Translations under genes and position numbers: made by a program
Notes under the pieces: generated by a model
What the model saw: the letters and a program-made list of their open reading frames with translations, nothing else
Told to the model about the DNA's origin: nothing
Databases searched by the model: none
Shown: positions 24,274-31,878 of the stretch, one piece after another
Layout: the number at the start of each line of letters is the position of its first letter
Numbering within the stretch: position 1 is the first letter of the stretch
Assembly (NCBI RefSeq): GCF_031954525.1
Contig: NZ_CP134867.1
Location: 4,092,001-4,156,000 of the forward strand
Source: Dyella sp. BiH032
Lineage (GTDB): Bacteria; Pseudomonadota; Gammaproteobacteria; Xanthomonadales; Rhodanobacteraceae
Reading direction: 5' to 3'
DNA length: 64,000 nucleotides

Positions 24274-24633
24274 ATGGCTGACATCGATCATAAAGCAGAC
24301 CCGCACCCGCTTCCCAACGAGACGTTTTCTCATGAGGCCTTCCCCACCAACCCACTGGCCCGCCCCTACGACGTCCCCGACGCGATAGAAGACCCGCAGC
24401 AACGCCTGCTCGCTCGTCTCGCTGGCATCCACATGGCGGTGAACGTACTCACCGGCCTGCTCGGCAATAGCGAAACCTTCCGCGATCGGCAGAGCTGCGC
24501 GCAGCCCACCGAACCCGGCGAATGGCCGTTGCCGCCCACGTGTGTGGAAGGACTCTTCCTGGCGGTCCATTACCTGAGCCAGTACGCCGAGTCCTTGAGC
24601 CTGGGACCTGTCATGGCGCCTGAGCCGGTGTAA
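24274..24633 (+). CDS. Small hypothetical acidic protein
   Basis: The 119-residue protein has no signal peptide. The N-terminal third is polar and rich in His, Pro and Asp (DHKADPHPLPNE), followed by a helical region with RLLARLAGIHMAVNVLTGLLG, two Cys (in QSCAQPT and PPTCVEGL) and VHYLSQYAESL. I do not recognise the family. The start ATG at 24274 has ggag about 6 bases upstream; an in-frame TTG at 24268 is less likely. A perfect hairpin follows 12 bp after the stop. Confidence 0.55.
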   Translation: MADIDHKADPHPLPNETFSHEAFPTNPLARPYDVPDAIEDPQQRLLARLAGIHMAVNVLTGLLGNSETFRDRQSCAQPTEPGEWPLPPTCVEGLFLAVHYLSQYAESLSLGPVMAPEPV

Positions 24634-24645
24634 TCGATGCAAGCC

Positions 24646-24671
24646 CACGGCGCGCCTGATGGCGCGCCGTG
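24646..24671. terminator. Hairpin between convergent genes, probable bidirectional terminator
   Basis: A perfect 11-bp stem cacggcgcgcc / ggcgcgccgtg surrounds the loop tgat. It lies 12 bp after one stop codon and 28 bp from the opposing stop codon. There is no T-run, so termination efficiency is uncertain. Confidence 0.6.
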
Positions 24672-24699
24672 ACCGGCTCGCTTATCGAAGACTCCGCCC

Positions 24700-25155
24700 T
24701 TACTGCACACGGTAAAGCACTGCGGCGCCGGGCCTCGCCTCGAACGCTGGCACAGTACGCTGCTTCAACACATTGCCCTTCGCATCCCACACCAGCGTTT
24801 CGGGCGGGTACTCGTCCTTGCGCGTCATGGCATCGATCTGCTTCACGATGACGCCCGAGCCTTCCTTCACCTCGGGATTCCACGCAAACACACCTAGGCG
24901 GCCATAGAACACCGCAGGCGCATCGGCGTCCAGGCGACGATCGGGACACATCACGAGACCGCGCTCCAGCATCACACGCAACGCGCCGACGGGCGTCGCC
25001 TTGACGGTGGGCGTCGTGCGATCAGCGCTATGGCCTGGGCAGACATTGGCGGCACGGGTGACCATGCTCTCGACGACTTCGCGATCGGATTGCGCGAAGG
25101 CCGACGTGGACGTGGCAGCGAGAACGAACAGGATGGCGGAAGCGATCCTTGGCAT
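24700..25155 (-). CDS. Small exported protein of unknown function
   Basis: The 151-residue protein has a clear signal peptide (about 1-21, ending TSAFA). The mature part has two Cys (in NVCPGHS and VMCPDRR), a YGRLGVFAWNPE segment and no catalytic motif I recognise. The ribosome binding site aaggag is about 9 bases before the ATG at 25155. It is convergent with the preceding small acidic protein gene. It lies at the edge of the A+T-richer accessory region but has ordinary base composition itself. Confidence 0.65.
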   Translation of the reverse strand: MPRIASAILFVLAATSTSAFAQSDREVVESMVTRAANVCPGHSADRTTPTVKATPVGALRVMLERGLVMCPDRRLDADAPAVFYGRLGVFAWNPEVKEGSGVIVKQIDAMTRKDEYPPETLVWDAKGNVLKQRTVPAFEARPGAAVLYRVQ

Positions 25156-25222
25156 GAGTGCAACTCCTTGGCGTTTGGTGTGGCCGAGGGTAGCAAGCGG
25201 GCGTTAATGCGGCGTGACGTTC

Positions 25223-25714
25223 TTACGATGTGCGGCAGCCATGTGTACCCGCCTCAAGCTCCGCCAACAGCGCACTAGCTTCCTCGCGACCCGCCTCGGT
25301 GATCAGCTCGGCAGTCATCGCCATCGTCAAATACTTCTTCGCTCGCGCCGCAGAACCGCGAGTCTGGCTAAGTAAGAGCAACTTTCCGAGCTCCAGCGCA
25401 GCGTCCATATCGCCCAGAAGCAACGCCTTTCTAAACCACGCCCGGGCCTTCCTCATATCGCCCTGGTCCCGATAGCAAACCGCAATGTTCGAGGTAGCAC
25501 AGACGTCCTTCTGCCTGGCAGCTCGTCTGTACCAGAGCATTGCCAGATCCGGGTCCCTCGCTGTTCCAACGCCAGTGTCGTAGAAGTAGCCAAGCGTGCT
25601 CTGTGACGGTGCGTCGCCTTCGGAAGCAGCGGCGGACAGCAGTTTGAACGCACCATGCAAGTCCCCGGCGTCCCACTTGTCATTGGCTTCGACGAACGTG
25701 GCGTGGAGTTTCAT
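25223..25714 (-). CDS. Sel1-repeat protein
   Basis: The 163-residue cytoplasmic protein has Sel1-like helical repeats: SQSTLGYFYDTGVGTARDPDLAMLWYRRAA (about 40-70), CATSNIAVCYRDQGDMRKARAWFRKAL and AALELGKLLLLSQ. The start ATG at 25714 has ggag about 8 bases upstream. Such solo Sel1 proteins often sit beside polymorphic-toxin genes and may act as immunity or adaptor proteins. Here it is the last gene of the minus-strand set that begins with the RHS gene. It lies 28 bp after the small 65-residue gene, so one transcript is likely. Confidence 0.75.
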   Translation of the reverse strand: MKLHATFVEANDKWDAGDLHGAFKLLSAAASEGDAPSQSTLGYFYDTGVGTARDPDLAMLWYRRAARQKDVCATSNIAVCYRDQGDMRKARAWFRKALLLGDMDAALELGKLLLLSQTRGSAARAKKYLTMAMTAELITEAGREEASALLAELEAGTHGCRTS

Positions 25715-25742
25715 ATGTATTCTCCATTGAAGCCGCCCCCTA

Positions 25743-25940
25743 TTAATGATTACGAGCCGCCTTGGCGATCCAGACTTTCTGAGCGAGAAAATCGACATCC
25801 TCCAAAATGACCTCACGAACAACCGCTAAGTCGTGCGCCGACAGGTTCGCTTTTAGAACATCAACCAGCGGAGCAACTTCGCTCCGGGAGAAGAGGCGTA
25901 GATATACCTCTCTGTGAGAGTCAAGGAATGGCGGTGTCAA
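25743..25940 (-). CDS. Small hypothetical protein in the RHS island
   Basis: A 65-residue frame begins at a TTG that overlaps the upstream stop codon (TTGA). It encodes a helical, acidic peptide with EVYLRLFSRSEVAPLVDVLK and AVVREVILEDVDFLAQ. I do not recognise it. The coupling to the preceding gene and the absence of any rival frame support it. The unusual start and small size leave doubt; it could also be the separated C-terminal part of a longer immunity protein. Confidence 0.45.
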   Translation of the reverse strand: MTPPFLDSHREVYLRLFSRSEVAPLVDVLKANLSAHDLAVVREVILEDVDFLAQKVWIAKAARNH

Positions 25941-26467
25941 TCTACGAGCGATGGATGAAATCGCAGCTTATAGCAGATAGTAAGCATCCTTGAAAAAATA
26001 ACATCGACCAAAAATAGGAAAGCTAACGCACCATCAAACCCAACCGCAGTAGAAAATCCCTCTAGAGCGGAAACCAGGTCATTGCCAGCCTTCTCGAACC
26101 ACATTTTATATTCGTCAAACGCCGCATCGCCCGACGGCTCACCCTGATCTAACGACACCAGGGCTGATTTTGGGATTGATTTTCTTAATTTGGCGGGACA
26201 ACTATTGAACACCCACGAGTAATGCGTGAGCCAACGAGTAAGACCACCCGCAGGTCCCATGTCATACTCCTGTCTCAGCGATATATCCAGCTCCAGATTC
26301 TCGATGAAGCTTTCAAAGTTTTCCGACTCGCGCCAGCGCTTTTTACTCCGCAACTCCATCCCAAGCATGTTTAGCTCATCTAATCGCCTGAGAAACGAAG
26401 TCCTTTGCTCACCATTTAAAGCCATCCATTCCTCTGAATCTGCAATGGCGACCGGAATACCTATCAC
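25937..26467 (-). CDS. Putative immunity protein downstream of the RHS gene
   Basis: The 176-residue protein lies 13 bp after the RHS stop codon. I chose the GTG at 26467, which has ggagg 6 bases upstream; an earlier in-frame ATG (26503) would overlap the RHS coding end and lacks such a site. Visible features are a helical, charged N-terminal half (EQRTSFLRRLDELNMLG, ENFESFIENLELDIS) and a hydrophobic C-terminal stretch (GFDGALAFLFLVDVIF, about 142-157). I recognise no family. Position, size and low G+C are what one expects of an immunity gene for the variable RHS C-terminal domain. Confidence 0.6.
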   Translation of the reverse strand: MIGIPVAIADSEEWMALNGEQRTSFLRRLDELNMLGMELRSKKRWRESENFESFIENLELDISLRQEYDMGPAGGLTRWLTHYSWVFNSCPAKLRKSIPKSALVSLDQGEPSGDAAFDEYKMWFEKAGNDLVSALEGFSTAVGFDGALAFLFLVDVIFSRMLTICYKLRFHPSLVD

Positions 26468-26480
26468 TGCACACCTCCAA

Positions 26481-29400
26481 TTACATAAATGACAATGGAT
26501 CAATGCTGGCGACCCTTTCCCACTCGCTCAAAATAATCGGCAAAGGGTTACAATAAAGACGAACGCGCCTAATTGCATCCCGCAACCTATTTTGCTTCTC
26601 CAAAATAGCCTGTGCATGCCAAAGATGTCTTCCGGCATAAAATTGCGGTAATCGCTTGGTCATTAAGTCATGATAGGCGGCCTGCGCCTCCTTAATTGCC
26701 TTCTTACAGCGATCATCGCCACCGGAGCAATTTCGGTTCTCTGGAGGCAATGGCTGATCGCATTCGGCCGTTGGCTCTGAGTGAAAGTACAGCGCGACGC
26801 CTGTGAGAATGCGCGCGCACATACTAAGCCCCGTACTCGCCGCCCCCTCCAAAGACATGCCTTCGTTGGCAGCAGGCCCAAGGTCTGGCACCGTTGTAAC
26901 CCTAGGCATAGGCGCAGTTTGTATTGGGGAGGGACTTCCGACAGGTACCGTTTCCGCAGCCAACCCCGCCTCGTCCGAGAGAGATAACGGTCGCGCCATT
27001 ACATAGGTATAGGTACCCATTCCTCCCGACAATCCAATTGGATCGCTTTGGATGTAGCTTCCAGTGGAAGGCACGTAGTCACGGTTGCCATTGTGATGGA
27101 GCCCCGACTCTTGATCAAAATACTGCCCAGGGAATCGAAGCTTAAATTCAAATCCCGCAGTTAGTGCAGCAGCCTCCCCAAAGGGATTGCTTTGATATGG
27201 CCATTGCCAGATTGTTGCACCAGCGCTATTAGCGATTGCTCTCGGGCTGCCTAAGCTATCCACATGCACGTAGCTGATCTGACTACCTGATGCATACATA
27301 TCGACGACGGCAACAGGCAGGCTGCCCAATCGCACGTAAGTCCGGCCTATAGCCCCATATTCGCCGACCAGCTGGTCATATTCATCATAGACAAACCGCT
27401 GATTCACTGCAGCCTTCGAAACGCGCTGACCCATGGCGTTATAGGCGTAATTGGCGATAGTTTGGCCATTCCGCTGCACCACCGTCATGCGATTGCGATC
27501 GTTGTAACCATACCCGAAGGTGTCGCCTCCGCTCGCACTACCCGTGGTGTTGCCGTTGGCATCATAGGTCCGCGCACTGTTGCCAATGCTCGTCAGCCAA
27601 TGCGTGCCCGTCTGATAGCCATAGGTGCCCGTCGCGAGCCCATTGCCCGTCTTGCTCAGGCGATCACCCGTCTTGTTGTAGGTGTACGCCTCGATGGCCT
27701 GGCCTTGTGCATCCTTGAGTCCCGTCAGCCGATACAGCGGGTCGTAGCTATAGGTCTCGATTGCCGGATTGGCACCCGCTGCATTGCCCAACGCCGTGAC
27801 ATTCCCCATCGCATCCCGCGCAAAATGCAGATTCAGCGCCGGACTGACCACGTCCGTCACTGCGTAGTTGGCATCGTAGGTGCGCGTAATCGTCTGCCCG
27901 TTGCCCAACGTATAGCTGGCGATCGGCCCGAACGGCAGGTAGCTGACGTTGGAGACGACGCTGGCGGCGCCAGCGCCGCTGGTGCCAGGCGGCAGGACGG
28001 TGACGGCGTTGATACGCCCAGCACCATCGCGTCCGTACTGAATCGACGTCCCATCCGGCGTCCGTGTGCTCGCAAGACGGTCTGCCAAGGTGTAGGTGTA
28101 ACTCACCGTATCGACGTTTGTGCCCTGCGTCTGGCTCTTCTTCACCACGTTGCCGCGGGCGTCGTAGCAGTAGACCGTGGTGACGGCGGTTTCGACGATG
28201 CTGGTCAGGCGTCCGATCGGGTAGGAGCCGACGCAGCCGGTGACGCTGTCGGGTTCGTCGTAGCGGTAGCTGACGTTGGCGTCGCTGTGCGGGTAGGTAG
28301 TGGCTGTGATGCGGTTGAGGGCGTCGTAGGTGCTGTGGCTGACCACGCCACGCGCGTCGGTGGCCTGGGTGCGATTGCCGGCCGCGTCGTAGACGTAAGT
28401 GGACGTGCCCGTGTCCGGGCTGTGCACGGCGGTGGTGTTGCCCAGGCCGTCATAGTCGTAGGTGGTGTTGAGGCCATCCGGGTCGCTCACGCCCTGCAGC
28501 TGGTCGCGCGCGTCGTAGGCGAACACGCTCTGGGTGTTCTGCGTGGCCGTGTCGGTGCCGTTGTAGTTGTCGATGGTGGTAATCAGGCGGTTGAGCGCGT
28601 CATAGCCCTGCTTGCGCTGGATGCCCAGCGCGTCGGCGCTGCGCACCAGGTTGCCATTGCCGTCGTAGCTGTCGCTGAAGCTGGCATCGAACACCGTGCG
28701 ATTCAGGCCGTCCTTGATGCCGGTGAGCTGGCCCAGCGTGTTGTAGGTACGGCCCAGCGAGCGGCGCAGGGTGCCGCTGGTGTCGAAGGTCTCTTCCTTG
28801 GTCTTGCTGCCGGCCGCGTCCAGCGTGTAGTGGATGCGGTTGCCCAGCGCGTCGGTGATGTCGGTGAGGCGGTGGGCGGCGTCGTAGGTGTAGGTCACCT
28901 GCACGCCATCCGGGTCGGTGATCGATTCCACCGCGCCGTAGGGTTTGTAGCCGATCTGCGTCACGGCGTCGTTGGCCGAGGGCGTGCCGTCGGCGTTGGC
29001 GCGGACCGTGCGCGTCAGGAGCCAGCCGCGCGGGTGGTAAGTGAAGTCGGTGAGGACGCCGTTGGCGTCGCGTTGGCGGACGAGGCGGCCGTTCTTGTCG
29101 TAGGCGACATAGGTGGTGACGTGGCCGGCGGCGTCGGTGATTTGGTAGAGATCGCCGGCGCGGTGGCAGGCGCCACCGGCAGTGCCGCAGCCCGACTCGT
29201 CCGTGCTCAAGTAGTAGCTATAGCGCGTAGTGCTGATGAGATCCGTACGGGGGCCAGTCACGCTCAGCAACAAACCCACCAAGGGACACTGCGTGCCATC
29301 GACGGATCCGCAATATGTATACGTCCGGCGGCGGACGCCTGCAGGTGCGGCTCCCGCTACCGCACAGACATAGGCGACAGCCCCAGCGACAGTGGAGTCC

Positions 29401-31094
29401 GCCTCGCAATTAGCCACCACTTGGCCGGTGGCGTTATAAACCCAGCTAGTTCTGGCAACCAAGTTACCGCCACCGTCCAACACCGAACGGCTCAGGGGCA
29501 GCCGTAGTGAGGTGTCCCAAATCGTGTTGGTTGTCCGCTGGCTGGGCAGACCTTCGGCCTCGATAGTCTGCGCGAGCAAGCCATTCGACTCGTATGAGCT
29601 CGCCACGACTGCTCCGGTACCATCGGTACTTGTTGAAACCCTGCCATTTGTTCCGAAGGTGTAGCTCTTGGATTCCGATATACATCCAGTACAGCCGGCC
29701 ACGGATTGCGTCGGGCGGTTGATGCCCAGGCTGGCCTGGAAACTCACGCTATTTGTCGCACCAAGGGGATCAGTCACCACCGCACTGGCGACGTCGGTCT
29801 TCGACCGACTGACCTGCACTGTCGTGTACGCAATAGCATAAGAAGACACGCCACCAGCCATGTAATTGCGTATAGCAAGGCCTTGTGCGTCGTAAATAGT
29901 ATTGGAATATGTGGCGCCACCTTGATCTATGACGCTGGTCAGCGCGTTTGGAAGGGTTGCACCCGACGTATTAGCAGCCTCACCATAGTTGTACTGGATG
30001 GCCTTCCCGTCCGGATAGGTAACAACCTGAAGATTATTACTTGCGTCGTAAGCAAAACCGATGACACCGCCATCGGGCTGAGTCAGGATCTTAATTCTCC
30101 CCTGGCTATCGTACGTAAAAGAGAGGGAGCGACCGAAGTCATCCTGCACACTCAACAGCTGACCGGCATCATTCCAGTTCAGTGTTTGCTTGCGACCGCT
30201 ACGATCGGTGACAGACTGAAGATGCCCGATGGCGTCATAGACCTCAGTTTCGCCCTTGGCGTTGAGATAGGTCAGGGAGATGTAGTTCCCACTCAAATCC
30301 TGTGACGAGGTCAGGACGCCATCCACATCAGCATCGAAGACCCATACGCCATTGATAAGGTCTGCGATGTACGTCCTGCCATCCTCCCGCAAGAGATAGG
30401 CCGAGGTCGCGCTGCCATCAGGTACTCGATAAACACGAGCCAACTTCAAATAGTTGGCTGTTCGATTGGCTCCAAGCACATTTTCCGCTGGCGAGGCGAT
30501 ACCGCTATAGCCCAAGCTGTTGTAGACCCAGCTGAATTGCAGCGGGAAAGAACCACTACCCGCATATTCGGTTTTTACTTCGAAAACATTGCCAGTAGCG
30601 ACATTGATTGGATCGCCGCAAACAACACATGGCCCACCTGGAGCGCCGCGGCTTTTATCTGGATTGACTCCGGGAGGAGTGGGGCACGGGCCACCTGCAT
30701 AGCGACCGGCAGGCCCCGGTGCCGAAGAGCATGATGACCACTGCTCCATGGGACCGTAAAGATTGTAAGCAGGACCTTCGAACAGCTCATTGCTGCCACA
30801 CCAGATCTCTTTGGCGTATGGAGTCCATATAGCGCCGTCTACGTATCCGTCTACATGCTCGATCTTGGCGCCGAGCAAAACTCCATACAGGGTCAGATTG
30901 GAACCAGGAAAGCAGCCGTTCGTGGCGCCCCAGCCGGCCTGCAATGCTGACATCGCAGTTGGATAGCGAACCTTCGTGCCGTCCTGATTGTAGTTGTAGC
31001 TGGCGAAATAATTGATCGGCGCATGATCTGCTGAGGCGTTCAGTGCAACCCCCGCCATTACCAGGAGTAGCCAGCACAACAACGATCTATTCAT
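26481..31094 (-). CDS. RHS-repeat protein with variable C-terminal domain (candidate polymorphic toxin)
   Basis: The 1,537-residue protein has a Sec signal peptide (about 1-22), a Cys-containing N-terminal region, the CGDPINVATGN motif (159-169) that opens RHS shells (DUF6531 type), then many YD/RHS repeats such as YTYDAAHRLTDITDALGN and YDGLGNTTAVHSPDTG. The core ends with the RHS hallmark near 1351 (DPIGLSGGMGTYTYV). Beyond about 1380 the sequence is a different 160-residue tail with Cys pairs and CKKAIKEAQAAYHDLMTKRL, likely the toxic effector. The start has ggag 7-8 bases upstream. The middle is G+C-rich while both ends are visibly A+T-richer, suggesting mosaic assembly. The signal peptide argues for Sec-dependent export rather than direct T6SS loading. 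Confidence 0.9.
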   Translation of the reverse strand: MNRSLLCWLLLVMAGVALNASADHAPINYFASYNYNQDGTKVRYPTAMSALQAGWGATNGCFPGSNLTLYGVLLGAKIEHVDGYVDGAIWTPYAKEIWCGSNELFEGPAYNLYGPMEQWSSCSSAPGPAGRYAGGPCPTPPGVNPDKSRGAPGGPCVVCGDPINVATGNVFEVKTEYAGSGSFPLQFSWVYNSLGYSGIASPAENVLGANRTANYLKLARVYRVPDGSATSAYLLREDGRTYIADLINGVWVFDADVDGVLTSSQDLSGNYISLTYLNAKGETEVYDAIGHLQSVTDRSGRKQTLNWNDAGQLLSVQDDFGRSLSFTYDSQGRIKILTQPDGGVIGFAYDASNNLQVVTYPDGKAIQYNYGEAANTSGATLPNALTSVIDQGGATYSNTIYDAQGLAIRNYMAGGVSSYAIAYTTVQVSRSKTDVASAVVTDPLGATNSVSFQASLGINRPTQSVAGCTGCISESKSYTFGTNGRVSTSTDGTGAVVASSYESNGLLAQTIEAEGLPSQRTTNTIWDTSLRLPLSRSVLDGGGNLVARTSWVYNATGQVVANCEADSTVAGAVAYVCAVAGAAPAGVRRRTYTYCGSVDGTQCPLVGLLLSVTGPRTDLISTTRYSYYLSTDESGCGTAGGACHRAGDLYQITDAAGHVTTYVAYDKNGRLVRQRDANGVLTDFTYHPRGWLLTRTVRANADGTPSANDAVTQIGYKPYGAVESITDPDGVQVTYTYDAAHRLTDITDALGNRIHYTLDAAGSKTKEETFDTSGTLRRSLGRTYNTLGQLTGIKDGLNRTVFDASFSDSYDGNGNLVRSADALGIQRKQGYDALNRLITTIDNYNGTDTATQNTQSVFAYDARDQLQGVSDPDGLNTTYDYDGLGNTTAVHSPDTGTSTYVYDAAGNRTQATDARGVVSHSTYDALNRITATTYPHSDANVSYRYDEPDSVTGCVGSYPIGRLTSIVETAVTTVYCYDARGNVVKKSQTQGTNVDTVSYTYTLADRLASTRTPDGTSIQYGRDGAGRINAVTVLPPGTSGAGAASVVSNVSYLPFGPIASYTLGNGQTITRTYDANYAVTDVVSPALNLHFARDAMGNVTALGNAAGANPAIETYSYDPLYRLTGLKDAQGQAIEAYTYNKTGDRLSKTGNGLATGTYGYQTGTHWLTSIGNSARTYDANGNTTGSASGGDTFGYGYNDRNRMTVVQRNGQTIANYAYNAMGQRVSKAAVNQRFVYDEYDQLVGEYGAIGRTYVRLGSLPVAVVDMYASGSQISYVHVDSLGSPRAIANSAGATIWQWPYQSNPFGEAAALTAGFEFKLRFPGQYFDQESGLHHNGNRDYVPSTGSYIQSDPIGLSGGMGTYTYVMARPLSLSDEAGLAAETVPVGSPSPIQTAPMPRVTTVPDLGPAANEGMSLEGAASTGLSMCARILTGVALYFHSEPTAECDQPLPPENRNCSGGDDRCKKAIKEAQAAYHDLMTKRLPQFYAGRHLWHAQAILEKQNRLRDAIRRVRLYCNPLPIILSEWERVASIDPLSFM

Positions 31095-31401
31095 GAATCA
31101 GCTCCGTCCCGGCGAGCTACAACAGCGCCCAGGGCAACCAGACTCGCTCTACCCGTCTTTCTTGCCCAAAAGAAAGCCGAAGCTGCATCGCAACTTCGGC
31201 CCATCTTGAAATCTTTTACGACAGGCACCGCACATCGATTGTGCTGAACCATTCGTCCATGATCCCGTTCCTTGGGGCTACTTCCAAACTCAAACTGAGG
31301 CGCCTCTCGCATAGGTTCGACGCAAAAGCTTTTCAGCTTGGGGAATATTGTCGACTCGCTTCGCCCAGCCCTCATGCCGTAAGGGAGAGGGAGATAAAGT
31401 G
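31095..31401. other. Intergenic between chpC and the RHS gene
   Basis: This 307-bp gap has no supported gene. It includes a family C-like sequence ctttcttgcccaaaagaaag (about 31158-31177) and a fragment related to family A (gggagagggaga near 31382). It should hold the RHS promoter on the minus strand, but no convincing -35/-10 pair was found. Confidence 0.5.
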
Positions 31402-31878
31402 CTAGCCCGCCAACTCCAACATCTCCGCCAACTGCTCTTCGATCCCCTCCAAATCCGGAATCACCGCCACATCATCCCGCACCAACACCTGCGCCTTTAC
31501 CCCCGGAGGCAACGGCGAGCCATCGTGCGTGGGAATGATCAGCTCCGCATTGAGCGTAGTCAGTCGCGGAAAACCCTGCGTAACCACAGCGACGAACGGC
31601 AACTTCGGATTGCCGCCGAGCGCCTTCAACACAGCAACGCGCATCGCCAGCGTCGGATCACCCTCCTCCGCACCAGCAAGCTTGGTGAACGACACCAACG
31701 GCACACGCCAACCACGCCAGGAAATGCGGCCGAGCAGCCACTCCGGTGCATCGTCCACCGGTTCGGGCGTGGGCAGGGTGATGACTTCGGCGACGGTGGC
31801 GTTGGGGAGCAGCAGGCGGAGGTGGCCTACGGGTACCAGGACGCAACGGATTTCGCGCGGCAAGGGTTGCTCGCTCAT
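31402..31878 (-). CDS. chpC: ChpC, CheW-like protein of the pilus chemosensory system
   Basis: The 158-residue protein is of the CheW-like type and probably links a receptor to the ChpA kinase. It begins MSEQPLPREIRCVLVPVG, contains WLLGRISWRGWRVPLVSF (about 47-64), the typical CheW-core turn, and ends in an acidic helix (PDLEGIEEQLAEMLEL). The start at 31878 overlaps the chpB stop codon (ATGA). It is the last gene of the pilG-chpC operon; chpD and chpE of Pseudomonas aeruginosa are absent here. Confidence 0.85.
   Translation of the reverse strand: MSEQPLPREIRCVLVPVGHLRLLLPNATVAEVITLPTPEPVDDAPEWLLGRISWRGWRVPLVSFTKLAGAEEGDPTLAMRVAVLKALGGNPKLPFVAVVTQGFPRLTTLNAELIIPTHDGSPLPPGVKAQVLVRDDVAVIPDLEGIEEQLAEMLELAG

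Noticed and set aside
27462..29507. A 681-codon plus-strand frame opposite the RHS gene
   Set aside because: It is the antisense of the YD-repeat core; valine/arginine/alanine periodicity comes from the repeats.
26481..31094. Regular repeats that could be mistaken for a CRISPR array
   Set aside because: The repeats are coding YD repeats with variable spacing and no unique equal-length spacers. No cas genes are present.
31091..31375. A 94-codon minus-strand frame between chpC and the RHS gene
   Set aside because: No ribosome binding site, mixed composition and overlap with a family C-like repeat; it also overlaps the RHS start.
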